From: Crenothrix polyspora | Lineage (GTDB): Bacteria > Pseudomonadota > Gammaproteobacteria > Methylococcales > Methylomonadaceae | Reading direction: 5' to 3' | Assembly: GCA_945903675.1 (NCBI GenBank) | Contig: CAMDOP010000026.1 | Location: forward strand, 1-19,482 | DNA length: 19,482 nt | In this document: positions 7,634-14,916 of the stretch, one piece after another | Position numbering within the stretch: position 1 is the first letter of the stretch | How the letters are laid out: each line of letters begins with the position of its first letter | The notes under the pieces: model-generated | Told to the model about the DNA's origin: nothing | What the model saw: the letters and a program-made list of their open reading frames with translations, nothing else | Database searches by the model: none | Position numbers and translations under genes: made by a program

Positions 7634-8595
7634 TAAAAAAAACGAGTTTAAGCTTAGCGATAGGGTTACTTTGCCTAAGTAATGTTAGTGCTGAAAGTGT
7701 CTTTGTTACCTTGGAAAACGATAATGCCTTAGCCGTAGTCGATCCTATTGCTGGAAAATTAATCAAAACAATTCCTATCGGACAGCGCCCCCGTGGCATT
7801 GCCATTAGTCCTGACTATAAGCTTTTATATATCGCCACCAGTGATGACAACACCATCAAAATTATTGATGCAGTCACTTTTAAAGAACTCGGTCAGTTAC
7901 CGTCTGGCAAAGACCCTGAAACCTTTGCCTTAAATCCTGCGGGTAATCGTATCTATGTTTCCAATGAAGATAACAGTATGGTCACAGTCATTGATGTTGC
8001 TAAGAAAAAAGCCATCAAACAAATCAAAGTCGGCGTAGAACCCGAAGGCATTACCGTGAGTCCTGATAATCGTTGGCTAGTCAGCGCCTCTGAAACCACC
8101 AATATGTTGCACTGGATAGATACCAAAACCAATACCATCATTGAGAACACTTTGGTTGATCCACGCCCAAGAGCGGTAAGCTTTACCGCAGACAGCCAAC
8201 AACTGTGGGTCAGCTCTGAAATGGCCGGCAGTGTTATGGTTTTAGATGCCAACAACCAACAACTGATTAAAACCATTAAATTTGAAATATCAGGCATTAC
8301 CGCCGATAAGATTCAACCCGTGGGTGTAGTCATTGATAAAGAACGGCATAGAGCTTATGTAGCCTTAGGCCCAGCCAACCGAGTCGCCGTCATTAATGCC
8401 CAAACGCTTGAAGTCGAAAAGATATTACTGGTAGGGCAACGAGTCTGGAATCTGGCCTTTTCGCCTGATCAAAAACGACTTTACACCACTAACGGTTCTA
8501 GTAATGATATGTCTATCATCGATTTAGATAGCCAAACCGTGACTAAATCGATAGGTGTAGGTACCTATCCTTGGGGCGTAGTGGTAAAACCATGA
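7630..8595 (+). CDS. Secreted YVTN seven-bladed beta-propeller, PQQ-associated (TIGR03866-like)
   Basis: This is a 321-residue protein with a short signal peptide (MIKKTSLSLAIGLLCLSNVSA). Seven consecutive repeats of about 40-50 residues follow, each with a YV-type strand, an xVxVID strand and a closing GxxPxGIxxSPD-like turn. Examples are IGQRPRGIAISPD, VGVEPEGITVSPD, VGQRVWNLAFSPD and the final VGTYPWGVVVKP. Blade five is longer, with an insertion near EISGITADK. A full propeller of seven blades leaves little room for another domain. I placed the start at ATG 7630, which overlaps the upstream TGA as ATGA and gives a clean signal peptide; ATG 7618 would add four residues. Proteins of this type are exported and likely bind a partner or cofactor in the periplasm; the family is tied to PQQ-dependent alcohol catabolism by gene neighbourhood, and its biochemical role is not established. 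Confidence 0.88.
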   Translation: MIKKTSLSLAIGLLCLSNVSAESVFVTLENDNALAVVDPIAGKLIKTIPIGQRPRGIAISPDYKLLYIATSDDNTIKIIDAVTFKELGQLPSGKDPETFALNPAGNRIYVSNEDNSMVTVIDVAKKKAIKQIKVGVEPEGITVSPDNRWLVSASETTNMLHWIDTKTNTIIENTLVDPRPRAVSFTADSQQLWVSSEMAGSVMVLDANNQQLIKTIKFEISGITADKIQPVGVVIDKERHRAYVALGPANRVAVINAQTLEVEKILLVGQRVWNLAFSPDQKRLYTTNGSSNDMSIIDLDSQTVTKSIGVGTYPWGVVVKP

Positions 8596-9338
8596 ACATA
8601 AACACACCTAGCGCCTTGTGTATCGAACAGTTAAGTTACGCTTATAGTGGCAAAAAAGCCTTAGACCAAGTTAGCTTTACCATACAACCTGGTGAATGCA
8701 CCTTATTACTCGGCCCTAATGGTGCTGGAAAAAGCACCTTATTTTCCTTAATAACGCGTCTTTATGATAGTCGCGATGGCCAAATCAGCTTATGTGGCTA
8801 TGATATCAAACGCCAAACTTGTCTAGCCTTGGCCAAGTTGGGCGTGGTTTTTCAGCAAAGCACCTTGGATATGGATTTAACGGTGATGCAAAATTTACTC
8901 TATCACACAGCATTACACGGCATAGCCCGCAAAGTGGCCCTGCCACGCATACAGCAAGAACTAGAACGCTTAAACATGTTTGAGCGGCGCTTTGAAAAAA
9001 TACGCCAGTTAAATGGCGGTCATCGTCGCCGTGTAGAAATTGCTAGGGCCTTATTGCATAAACCCGCCTTATTATTGTTAGATGAACCCACCGTTGGTTT
9101 AGACGTTCCGAGTCGCTTAGCCATTGTTGACTATGTGCATCAATTAGCCGTGGAAGAAAACCTAGCGGTGTTATGGGCCAGTCATTTAATTGATGAGATA
9201 TTTCCTGATGATCATTTAGTGGTGTTACACAAAGGCTGCGTTAAAGCTAAAGGCACCGTTACTGAAGTCTTAGCCGCTAGCGATTGCACCTCAATCAAAG
9301 AGGCTTTTTATAGCTTAACGCAAGGTGAGGCATCATGA
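8592..9338 (+). CDS. ABC transporter ATP-binding protein, PQQ-associated export-type system (TIGR03864-like)
   Basis: This 248-residue cytoplasmic ATPase powers the permease encoded next. All nucleotide-binding elements are present: Walker A GPNGAGKST (41-49), Q-loop VFQQS (Gln88), signature RQLNGGHRRR with core LNGGH (140-144) in place of LSGGQ, Walker B LLLLDEP (160-166) with catalytic Glu165, D-loop GLDVPS, and the switch His198 in WASHLIDE. The sequence groups with the CcmA/DrrA/NodI class that works with ABC-2 permeases. The start is ATG 8592, which forms an ATGA overlap with the propeller stop; an in-frame upstream codon at 8571 would lie deep in the propeller gene. The next junction, at 9335, is again ATGA, so translation is probably coupled along the whole operon. 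Confidence 0.93.
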   Translation: MNINTPSALCIEQLSYAYSGKKALDQVSFTIQPGECTLLLGPNGAGKSTLFSLITRLYDSRDGQISLCGYDIKRQTCLALAKLGVVFQQSTLDMDLTVMQNLLYHTALHGIARKVALPRIQQELERLNMFERRFEKIRQLNGGHRRRVEIARALLHKPALLLLDEPTVGLDVPSRLAIVDYVHQLAVEENLAVLWASHLIDEIFPDDHLVVLHKGCVKAKGTVTEVLAASDCTSIKEAFYSLTQGEAS

Positions 9339-10138
9339 ATTGGCTACATTACTGGCGCGCCATGTCGGGCATTATCGGCAGAGAACTTTGGCGCTTTATT
9401 ACCCAACGCGAACGCTTTATTTCAGCACTGGTTAGGCCGTTAATTTGGTTATTCGTCTTTGCAGCAGGTTTTAGAGCCGCCTTAGGTCTTGCTATTACAC
9501 CACCTTATGAAACTTATATTTTATATGAAGTGTATATCACGCCGGGGCTGATCGGCATGATTCAATTATTTAACGGTATGCAAAGTTCCTTATCGATGGT
9601 CTATGACCGCGAAATGGGCAGTATGCGCATATTAATGGTCTGCCCCCTGCCCCGTTGGTTTTTATTGCTCAGTAAATTATTGGCAGGTACGTTTGTATCG
9701 ATCTTACAAGTTTATGTGTTTTTGGGAATTGCTTGGTTTTATGACATACATGCACCGTGGCAAGGTTATCTATGGGTGATGCCTACATTGATGTTATCGG
9801 GGTTAATGCTAGGTGCATTGGGCTTATTGCTATCGTCATTTATCAAACAACTGGAGAATTTTGCGGGGGTGATGAATTTTGTTATTTTCCCTATGTTCTT
9901 TATGTCTACAGCACTCTATCCCTTATGGAAGATGAAAGAATCGAGTGCTCTGCTCGCCAAACTAGCTGAGTACAATCCCTTTTCTCAAGTGGTTGAGTTA
10001 ATCCGCTTTGCTTTATATGGCCAATTTAATCAACAGGCCTTTTTCTACACACTAGGTGCGTTCATCGTGTTCATGGCGGCCGCTATCGTTGGCTACAACC
10101 CATCAAAAGGCATGATGAGTAAGAAAGGTGGGGGTTAA
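9335..10138 (+). CDS. pedC: ABC-2 type permease of the PQQ-associated system (PedC-like, TIGR03861-like)
   Basis: This 267-residue inner-membrane protein has about six hydrophobic helices and the ABC-2 layout: a cytoplasmic N-terminus (RELWRFITQRERFISALVRP), a first helix LIWLFVFAAGF, then MGSMRILMVCPLPRWFLLLSKLLAG, the coupling-type segment typical of this class. Next come three closely spaced helices and FFMSTALYPLW before the last periplasmic loop. ABC-2 permeases usually export lipids, polysaccharides, drugs or heme-related cargo. The tail GYNPSKGMM resembles that of the permease called PedC in Pseudomonas phenylethanol catabolism, which is why I give the symbol; it is by similarity of family and gene order only. 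This is the last gene of the operon and is convergent with metA, with 188 bases between them. Confidence 0.85.
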   Translation: MNWLHYWRAMSGIIGRELWRFITQRERFISALVRPLIWLFVFAAGFRAALGLAITPPYETYILYEVYITPGLIGMIQLFNGMQSSLSMVYDREMGSMRILMVCPLPRWFLLLSKLLAGTFVSILQVYVFLGIAWFYDIHAPWQGYLWVMPTLMLSGLMLGALGLLLSSFIKQLENFAGVMNFVIFPMFFMSTALYPLWKMKESSALLAKLAEYNPFSQVVELIRFALYGQFNQQAFFYTLGAFIVFMAAAIVGYNPSKGMMSKKGGG

Positions 10139-10183
10139 AAAGCACATACCCTATATTCTTGTTTCATGACATTTACAGCTATT

Positions 10184-10232
10184 CCATAGCTATGGCATCA
10201 AAGCCTTGCCTATCAGGCTATCGGGCCATAGC
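10184..10232. repeat. Structured inverted repeat between convergent genes (possible terminator)
   Basis: A 12-base perfect palindrome, CCATAGCTATGG (10184-10195), is followed about 30 bases later by GCCATAGC (10225-10232). The central GCTATGGC can therefore pair either with its own left half or with the distal copy (8 bp). Within the larger loop, AGCCT (10202-10206) pairs with AGGCT (10215-10219). The element lies between the permease and metA 3' ends and may end transcription, but only a weak T-rich stretch follows. Confidence 0.45.
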
Positions 10233-10326
10233 ACAAGATACTTTATTCTCTTATATTATCGCAACATCCATATGAGCTAGCTTATATATCCACCTCCTGA
10301 CTTGGGCACTATTATTTACTAAAGAC

Positions 10327-11394
10327 TTATTTTTCAAAAAGTGGATTATTTGGATCAATACCTGCCATAAATGGCAAGCGCCGATCTTTATGTGTGAGCT
10401 GATAAATTTTGCCTAACCAATTATTGAAAACGGCCTTTGCGGTATCATTCCAAGTATTATCGATATGGTCTAGCACTAGAGTTTCTGGAAAATCTTCCAA
10501 AACTGCTCCGGTGGCTTTACTTATTTTGACATGCTCTTCATAAGCGTTAAAAATTTGCTGTACTGTTTCATCAAAATAATGCTCTGGAAAAGGCGGGTAG
10601 CTAGTTATTTCATCGCTATAAAAACGTAATACCTCACGCTTATATTCTTTTAATAAACTAATGTCGTCGTATTCTGGATGACCTTGAAAGAATAAGATGC
10701 GAAAACCATCAGGGCTTACTGCAAGATGCACACCTGCTTCTTTACTAGCAACCAAAACGTGTAGACCACAACGCTCCATATCACTTTGATATATTTCATT
10801 AAACCGTGAATGCGGCACATCAAAGCGGGTGTTTATTTCTGCTATTAAAGGATGCGTACGGTTAATCAGCTTATGAGAAAACACCCCCCATCGCTTTTCT
10901 GGCAAACGAGTACGCTCAATACCATAACAATATTGAATAACGGCATGGGTCGCAAGACATGAGCACAGCACTGAAGTAACATTTTCGTTTGCCCAAGCAA
11001 AAACTTCCATCATAGGCAGCCAAAAATCTTCTTCTGACAGGCTGGCTTTAGTGACATTAGCTCCACTGATAATCAATGCATCTAAGCCATCTCGCTTAAT
11101 TTTTTCAAAGGGTTCGTAATACTTATCAATATGAGCTTGTGCTTCTGAGCTTCTGGGCAACCCTGGTACAGTAAAAGGATGAACATGAAATTGTACAATT
11201 TGATTACACGCACCCACCAACCGAAAGAACTGCCGTTCTGTCGCCTCTAATGCCGCATCTGGCATGAGATTAAGCAAACCAATATGCATTTCCCGAATAT
11301 CTTGCTGACTGGCGCGATCTGGTGACAGTATTTCTTCACCCTCTTCACGCAGGCGTTGAAATGTTGGTAAATCAATATGAGCGACTAGAGGCAT
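10327..11394 (-). CDS. metA: Homoserine O-acyltransferase, MetA family (probably O-succinyltransferase)
   Basis: This 355-residue cytoplasmic enzyme of methionine synthesis acylates homoserine so that sulfur can replace the acyl group. The glutamine-amidotransferase-like fold is clear: MHIGLLNLMPDAALEATERQ (36-55), nucleophile Cys146 in CSCLATHA, substrate-loop VPHSRF (193-198), and the His239/Glu241 pair in QGHPEYDD. These align with Cys142, His235 and Glu237 of E. coli MetA at a constant offset of four. By the same offset the position of E. coli Gly111, known to steer succinyl versus acetyl use, is Thr115 here (SGANVTKAS), so the acyl donor is uncertain. The C-terminus runs about 45 residues longer than E. 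coli MetA. It starts 19 bases after the NTPase gene and is the last gene of a block led by cysI, which supplies the sulfide needed downstream. Confidence 0.93.
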   Translation of the reverse strand: MPLVAHIDLPTFQRLREEGEEILSPDRASQQDIREMHIGLLNLMPDAALEATERQFFRLVGACNQIVQFHVHPFTVPGLPRSSEAQAHIDKYYEPFEKIKRDGLDALIISGANVTKASLSEEDFWLPMMEVFAWANENVTSVLCSCLATHAVIQYCYGIERTRLPEKRWGVFSHKLINRTHPLIAEINTRFDVPHSRFNEIYQSDMERCGLHVLVASKEAGVHLAVSPDGFRILFFQGHPEYDDISLLKEYKREVLRFYSDEITSYPPFPEHYFDETVQQIFNAYEEHVKISKATGAVLEDFPETLVLDHIDNTWNDTAKAVFNNWLGKIYQLTHKDRRLPFMAGIDPNNPLFEK

Positions 11395-11413
11395 GAGCTC
11401 TGCTGATTAATTA

Positions 11414-12259
11414 TCATGACTGCTTATCCAAGGCATCGCTAATCATATTAATGAAATCGGTCTCTGTTTTAACGGCTGCAGCTACACTTGCATCTACTGT
11501 GTAACCGAACTGGTCGGCGATAGCTTGATAACGAGGTAAACGAGATTTAAATAGCTCGGGGAAAACCCAAGAAACAAAATCATCAGGTGGCATCTCATCG
11601 GTAGTGACATAGTCATTAAGACGCATGAATTCTAAGAGCCTATCATCTAAAAACGCTTCTCGATAATACAAAGGTTTGGGATCTGTTTTGGCACGCTCGA
11701 TAATGGTTTTTTCTAACGCTGGTGGTATTTTTATGTAAATGATTAATGTGTTTTTGGCCAGCTGTTCTAATACATCAGGACAATCTAACTCACAAACACT
11801 ACCACCAGCATCATTTATAAAATGTGAATAGCCGTATATATCCTGTGCTTTATGTATGAATTCCGGTACATCACTCATAGCCGCACATTCAGCATGATGA
11901 TGTAATTGCTGTCGACGCTTAAATTCTTGTAAAGACAAGCCATTTTTGGAAGGGTCACCTACTTTAGCCAAAAAAGTGGAAATAGGAGCAAGATTATCGA
12001 CCGTGATTTTATTGGATATATAAATAGAATCCGATAATAATAAATCACGAAGAAAAGGCACACTCATCGCCTGGCGCTTTATGTTATCCAGAATCGGCTC
12101 ACGCAGATAACGAGTACCTATCCGGTAATCACCGGAGTAGTGGAACCAGTTTGCTTTAGGTAACTTATTGGCTAGAGTTGTTTTTCCTGCACCGGACATA
12201 GCCAGTAAGGTAATTCTTTTCGACGGCCAGTCCAAAAATTCCTGGGAAGTCATTTTCAT
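11414..12259 (-). CDS. P-loop NTPase/kinase-like protein of unknown function
   Basis: This is a 281-residue, apparently soluble protein with no signal peptide or membrane helix. Walker A is LLAMSGAGKTTLA (18-30). A strongly patterned segment HYSGDYRIGTRYL (40-52) follows where small-molecule and nucleotide kinases keep substrate-binding residues. FINDAGGSVCELD (148-160) resembles a Walker B/sensor region, and LIIYIKIPP (172-180) is a core strand. These features suggest a kinase-type P-loop fold rather than AAA+ or ABC. I do not know its substrate. The first ATG is supported by AGGA nine bases upstream. It lies 15 bases after the small acidic protein gene and 19 bases before metA, so it is very likely co-transcribed with them. 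A role in sulfur or methionine metabolism is inference from position only. Confidence 0.85.
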   Translation of the reverse strand: MKMTSQEFLDWPSKRITLLAMSGAGKTTLANKLPKANWFHYSGDYRIGTRYLREPILDNIKRQAMSVPFLRDLLLSDSIYISNKITVDNLAPISTFLAKVGDPSKNGLSLQEFKRRQQLHHHAECAAMSDVPEFIHKAQDIYGYSHFINDAGGSVCELDCPDVLEQLAKNTLIIYIKIPPALEKTIIERAKTDPKPLYYREAFLDDRLLEFMRLNDYVTTDEMPPDDFVSWVFPELFKSRLPRYQAIADQFGYTVDASVAAAVKTETDFINMISDALDKQS

Positions 12260-12274
12260 GCCATTATTTCCTAG

Positions 12275-12574
12275 TTAATCCAGATAGTCATCAATATCTA
12301 CGTCTTCAATATTTGGCTTATGCTCATCGGTATCCGTATAGCCTAAGTCATCAGTTTCAATTCCATCAAAGGCTACCGACCAATCTTCAGGGGCTTCAAT
12401 GCCATTAAAGCTTGAGCTATACCACGTATCATTATCATATTCGCCAATATCGCCATTAAGGTATTGAATTTCAATGGCTTCATCGTCTTTATCAATAGCG
12501 ATAACTTTGAATTTTAATTTACTTTCTAGATCTTTGTACCAAGATCCAATAATGGGGTCAGCGATAGTAGTCAT
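12275..12574 (-). CDS. Small acidic conserved protein (DUF6763-like)
   Basis: This 99-residue, highly acidic protein has no signal peptide or membrane segment. It begins DPIIGSWYKDLESKLKFKV, continues IDKDDEAIEIQYLNGDIGE and DNDTWYSS, then PEDWSVAFDGIETDDLGYTD, and ends in an Asp-rich tail. I believe this is the family called DUF6763, which is limited to gammaproteobacteria, but I recall it rather than having searched. The N-terminal half looks like a small beta barrel (SH3-like or Tudor-like spacing of hydrophobic strands). A strong ribosome site, AAGGAAG, lies five bases before the ATG. It precedes the P-loop NTPase gene by 15 bases, so the two could form a functional pair. No function is known to me. 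Confidence 0.78.
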   Translation of the reverse strand: MTTIADPIIGSWYKDLESKLKFKVIAIDKDDEAIEIQYLNGDIGEYDNDTWYSSSFNGIEAPEDWSVAFDGIETDDLGYTDTDEHKPNIEDVDIDDYLD

Positions 12575-12676
12575 GATTACTTCCTTATGGTTAGCTAGGA
12601 TTTTTATGTAACTTGAAAAAACTAAACATTTTATATATTTACTTAACTACCTGCGCTACTGCCAAACAACATCTAT

Positions 12677-13129
12677 TTAATTAATAGAGTTTTGGTAGTT
12701 GACCGTAAAATCTTTTAGTTTTTTGATGATATCAGGTAATTCTTCGGCAACTTTTGGACTAAACGCATTAACACCCACACGCGCCAAATAAAAAACTTGA
12801 TCAGGAATGTAATGTCCAATGGCTCTTATTTCGCCTTGATAATGATAGCGCCCTCTCAACAACCAAGCCTGAGAAAATAAACGTCCGTCGGCAAAGTCGG
12901 GAAAATCTAACTCAATAAGCTGAAACTTTTCTAAATCATTAGCGAGCTCATCAGCACTATCTGTGGTACTCATTCTAATGCCAAGCTTGCCGTCATGCGC
13001 CATTAATTGTTTTTTATCAGCTTGCCAGCGAGCAAAAGAAACACTGATGTCTCCAGTCTTTAGCTCATCATTATCTGCAATATATTGCCACGTATTTTCA
13101 ATGATCTGTTGATCTTTAATGAGTTGCAT
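12677..13129 (-). CDS. DUF934 protein, partner of siroheme sulfite reductase
   Basis: This is a 150-residue soluble protein. The family signature is visible in DFPDFADGRLFSQAWLLRGR (75-94), followed by GEIRAIGHYIPDQVFYLARVG (98-118) and a helical end. DUF934 (COG3749) genes sit next to cysI-like genes in many proteobacteria, and the protein is thought to act in sulfite reduction, possibly with an electron donor or in enzyme assembly; no mechanism is established. Here its start overlaps the end of cysI by 14 bases, so translation is probably coupled. The next gene, for the acidic protein, lies 102 bases further on and may have its own promoter. Confidence 0.9.
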   Translation of the reverse strand: MQLIKDQQIIENTWQYIADNDELKTGDISVSFARWQADKKQLMAHDGKLGIRMSTTDSADELANDLEKFQLIELDFPDFADGRLFSQAWLLRGRYHYQGEIRAIGHYIPDQVFYLARVGVNAFSPKVAEELPDIIKKLKDFTVNYQNSIN

Positions 13130-14768
13130 AAACCTGCTCTTTAAATGGAGTAATACCTACCCGGTTTACCATATCTAGGAATGACTCTTCTTCCAATCGT
13201 TGTTTAATATAAACATCTAAAATAGTTACGATAGCCTGGGTAATTTGATCTTTAGCAACAGCAGGACCTAATCGCTCACCTATTGCTGCATTATTTTCTG
13301 AAGAACCTCCCAAGGTTAATTGGTACCATTCAGTGCCTTTCTTATCAACCCCTAAAATACCAATATGACCAACACTTTGATGCGCACATCCATTCATACA
13401 GCCAGACATATTGATTTTTAAATCACCAATATCGTGTATGTAATCCATATCATCTAAAGCTTCATTTATTTCTTTAGCTATACCGATGGAGCCCGCATTA
13501 GCTAATGAGCAAAAATCTAAGCCTGGACAACAAATCATGTCAGTGGCTGTGCCGATATTGGGTGTCGCTAATTTTTGTTCAGCAAGTTTTTGCCATAGCG
13601 AGTACAAGTCGGCTTGTTTAATATCAGCCAGAATTAGATTTTGTCTATGAGTGACTCTAATCTCCCCAAAACTGTAGGCATCAGCAAGATCAGCAACAGC
13701 TTCCAACTGATCATCGGTCATGTCACCTGGAGGTGAATCAGGCGCTTTTAAGGAAACAAATGCTGCACGATAACCAGACACTTTATGATTAGCCGTATTA
13801 TGTTTGACCCAAGTAGCAAAAGCTTGATCGGCTGCTTGATGCTGCGCAAAACTTTGGTCTTCTAAAGCTTGATCGTCATAAGCTGGCGCACTAAATTGCG
13901 CACACATCGCCGTCAAACGCTCTGCACTTAATTCATTATTATCTTTAAGATGCGACCATTCTTTATCAACTAAGGCCGAGAATTTAGCTAAGCTAGATTC
14001 CTTAACCAAGATTTTGATCCTAGCCTTATATTTGTTATCACGTCGACCATAGAGATTATAAATACGCAGTATTGCTTCTAAATAAGAGAGTAAATGTTTT
14101 TTCTCTAAATACGGCTTTATTACTTGACCTATAATAGGTGTCCGCCCTAAACCACCACCTACGATGACTTTAAAACCAACCTCACCTTCGGCATTTTTAA
14201 CTAGATGCAAACCGATATCGTGAAATTGGGTGGCAGCACGATCATGCAAGGCACCACTTACCGCGATTTTAAATTTACGCGGTAAATAATCGAATTCAGG
14301 ATGCAAAGTAGTCCATTGACGAATAATTTCACAATAAGGTCGTGGATCTTCAATTTCATCCACACAAACACCCGCCAAATGATCCGTAGTGGTATTGCGC
14401 ATGCAATTGCCGCTGGTTTGTATCGAGTGCATTTGCACACTCGCTAATTCCGCTAATATATCGGGAATTTGCTCCAGCTTTGGCCAGTTAAACTGAATGT
14501 TTTGTCGAGTGGTAAAGTGACAGTACTTTTTGTCATAAAAGCGGGCAATATGAGCAAGTTTACGCACTTGTTTAGAATTAAGCAGACCATAAGGTCCAGC
14601 AACCCTTAACAAAGGCGCATGTGTTTGTATATAAACACCATTTCTTAAACGTAAAGCACGGTAATGATCTTCTGAAAGCTCGCCTTTTAAGAACTGCTCG
14701 GTTTGTCGTCTAAATTGAGCAACACGCTCGTCAACAAGGGTTTGATCGGTATCGGTATATTGGTACAT
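13116..14768 (-). CDS. cysI: Sulfite reductase hemoprotein (siroheme/4Fe-4S, CysI-like)
   Basis: This 550-residue cytoplasmic enzyme reduces sulfite to sulfide with six electrons in assimilatory sulfur metabolism. It shows two pseudo-symmetric nitrite/sulfite reductase ferredoxin-like halves: the first with LRNGVYIQTHAPLLRVAGPYG and HFTTRQNIQFNW (84-95), the second with FGEIRVTHRQNLILADI. The [4Fe-4S]-siroheme ligands are present: Cys414 and Cys420 in CCPGLDFC, and Cys457 and Cys461 in SGCMNGC. No CysJ flavoprotein lies beside it; instead a DUF934 gene overlaps its 3' end, the arrangement of a CysI that takes electrons from a ferredoxin or another donor. The same fold serves nitrite reductases, but the DUF934 and metA neighbours favour sulfite. 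The start is ATG 14768 with only a weak ribosome site. It is divergent from nhaD. Confidence 0.9.
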   Translation of the reverse strand: MYQYTDTDQTLVDERVAQFRRQTEQFLKGELSEDHYRALRLRNGVYIQTHAPLLRVAGPYGLLNSKQVRKLAHIARFYDKKYCHFTTRQNIQFNWPKLEQIPDILAELASVQMHSIQTSGNCMRNTTTDHLAGVCVDEIEDPRPYCEIIRQWTTLHPEFDYLPRKFKIAVSGALHDRAATQFHDIGLHLVKNAEGEVGFKVIVGGGLGRTPIIGQVIKPYLEKKHLLSYLEAILRIYNLYGRRDNKYKARIKILVKESSLAKFSALVDKEWSHLKDNNELSAERLTAMCAQFSAPAYDDQALEDQSFAQHQAADQAFATWVKHNTANHKVSGYRAAFVSLKAPDSPPGDMTDDQLEAVADLADAYSFGEIRVTHRQNLILADIKQADLYSLWQKLAEQKLATPNIGTATDMICCPGLDFCSLANAGSIGIAKEINEALDDMDYIHDIGDLKINMSGCMNGCAHQSVGHIGILGVDKKGTEWYQLTLGGSSENNAAIGERLGPAVAKDQITQAIVTILDVYIKQRLEEESFLDMVNRVGITPFKEQVYATH

Positions 14769-14863
14769 GGATAGGCGTCTATAACACTATTCTGGCTAAT
14801 AATTTGACCTGCAATCATATACTGCAAGCCATAAAATGACAATATTATTAGTTGGTGATACCA

Positions 14864-14892
14864 TTAACAGCTGAATTTTTTGTATCTATAAC
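14864..14892 (+). promoter_or_regulatory. Sigma-70-like promoter for nhaD
   Basis: TTAACA (14864-14869), a 17-base spacer, and TATAAC (14887-14892) match the -35 and -10 consensus at five of six positions each. Transcription would start near 14899, leaving a leader of under 20 bases that is almost entirely the ribosome site. Confidence 0.5.
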
Positions 14893-14916
14893 TGTAAAGT
14901 AGGAAGGGGATATTTC

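Noticed and set aside
12575..12676. Promoter in the 102-base gap before the acidic protein gene
   Set aside because: A TATAAA-like box is present on the minus strand but no matching -35 box at proper spacing; an internal promoter is possible but unsupported.
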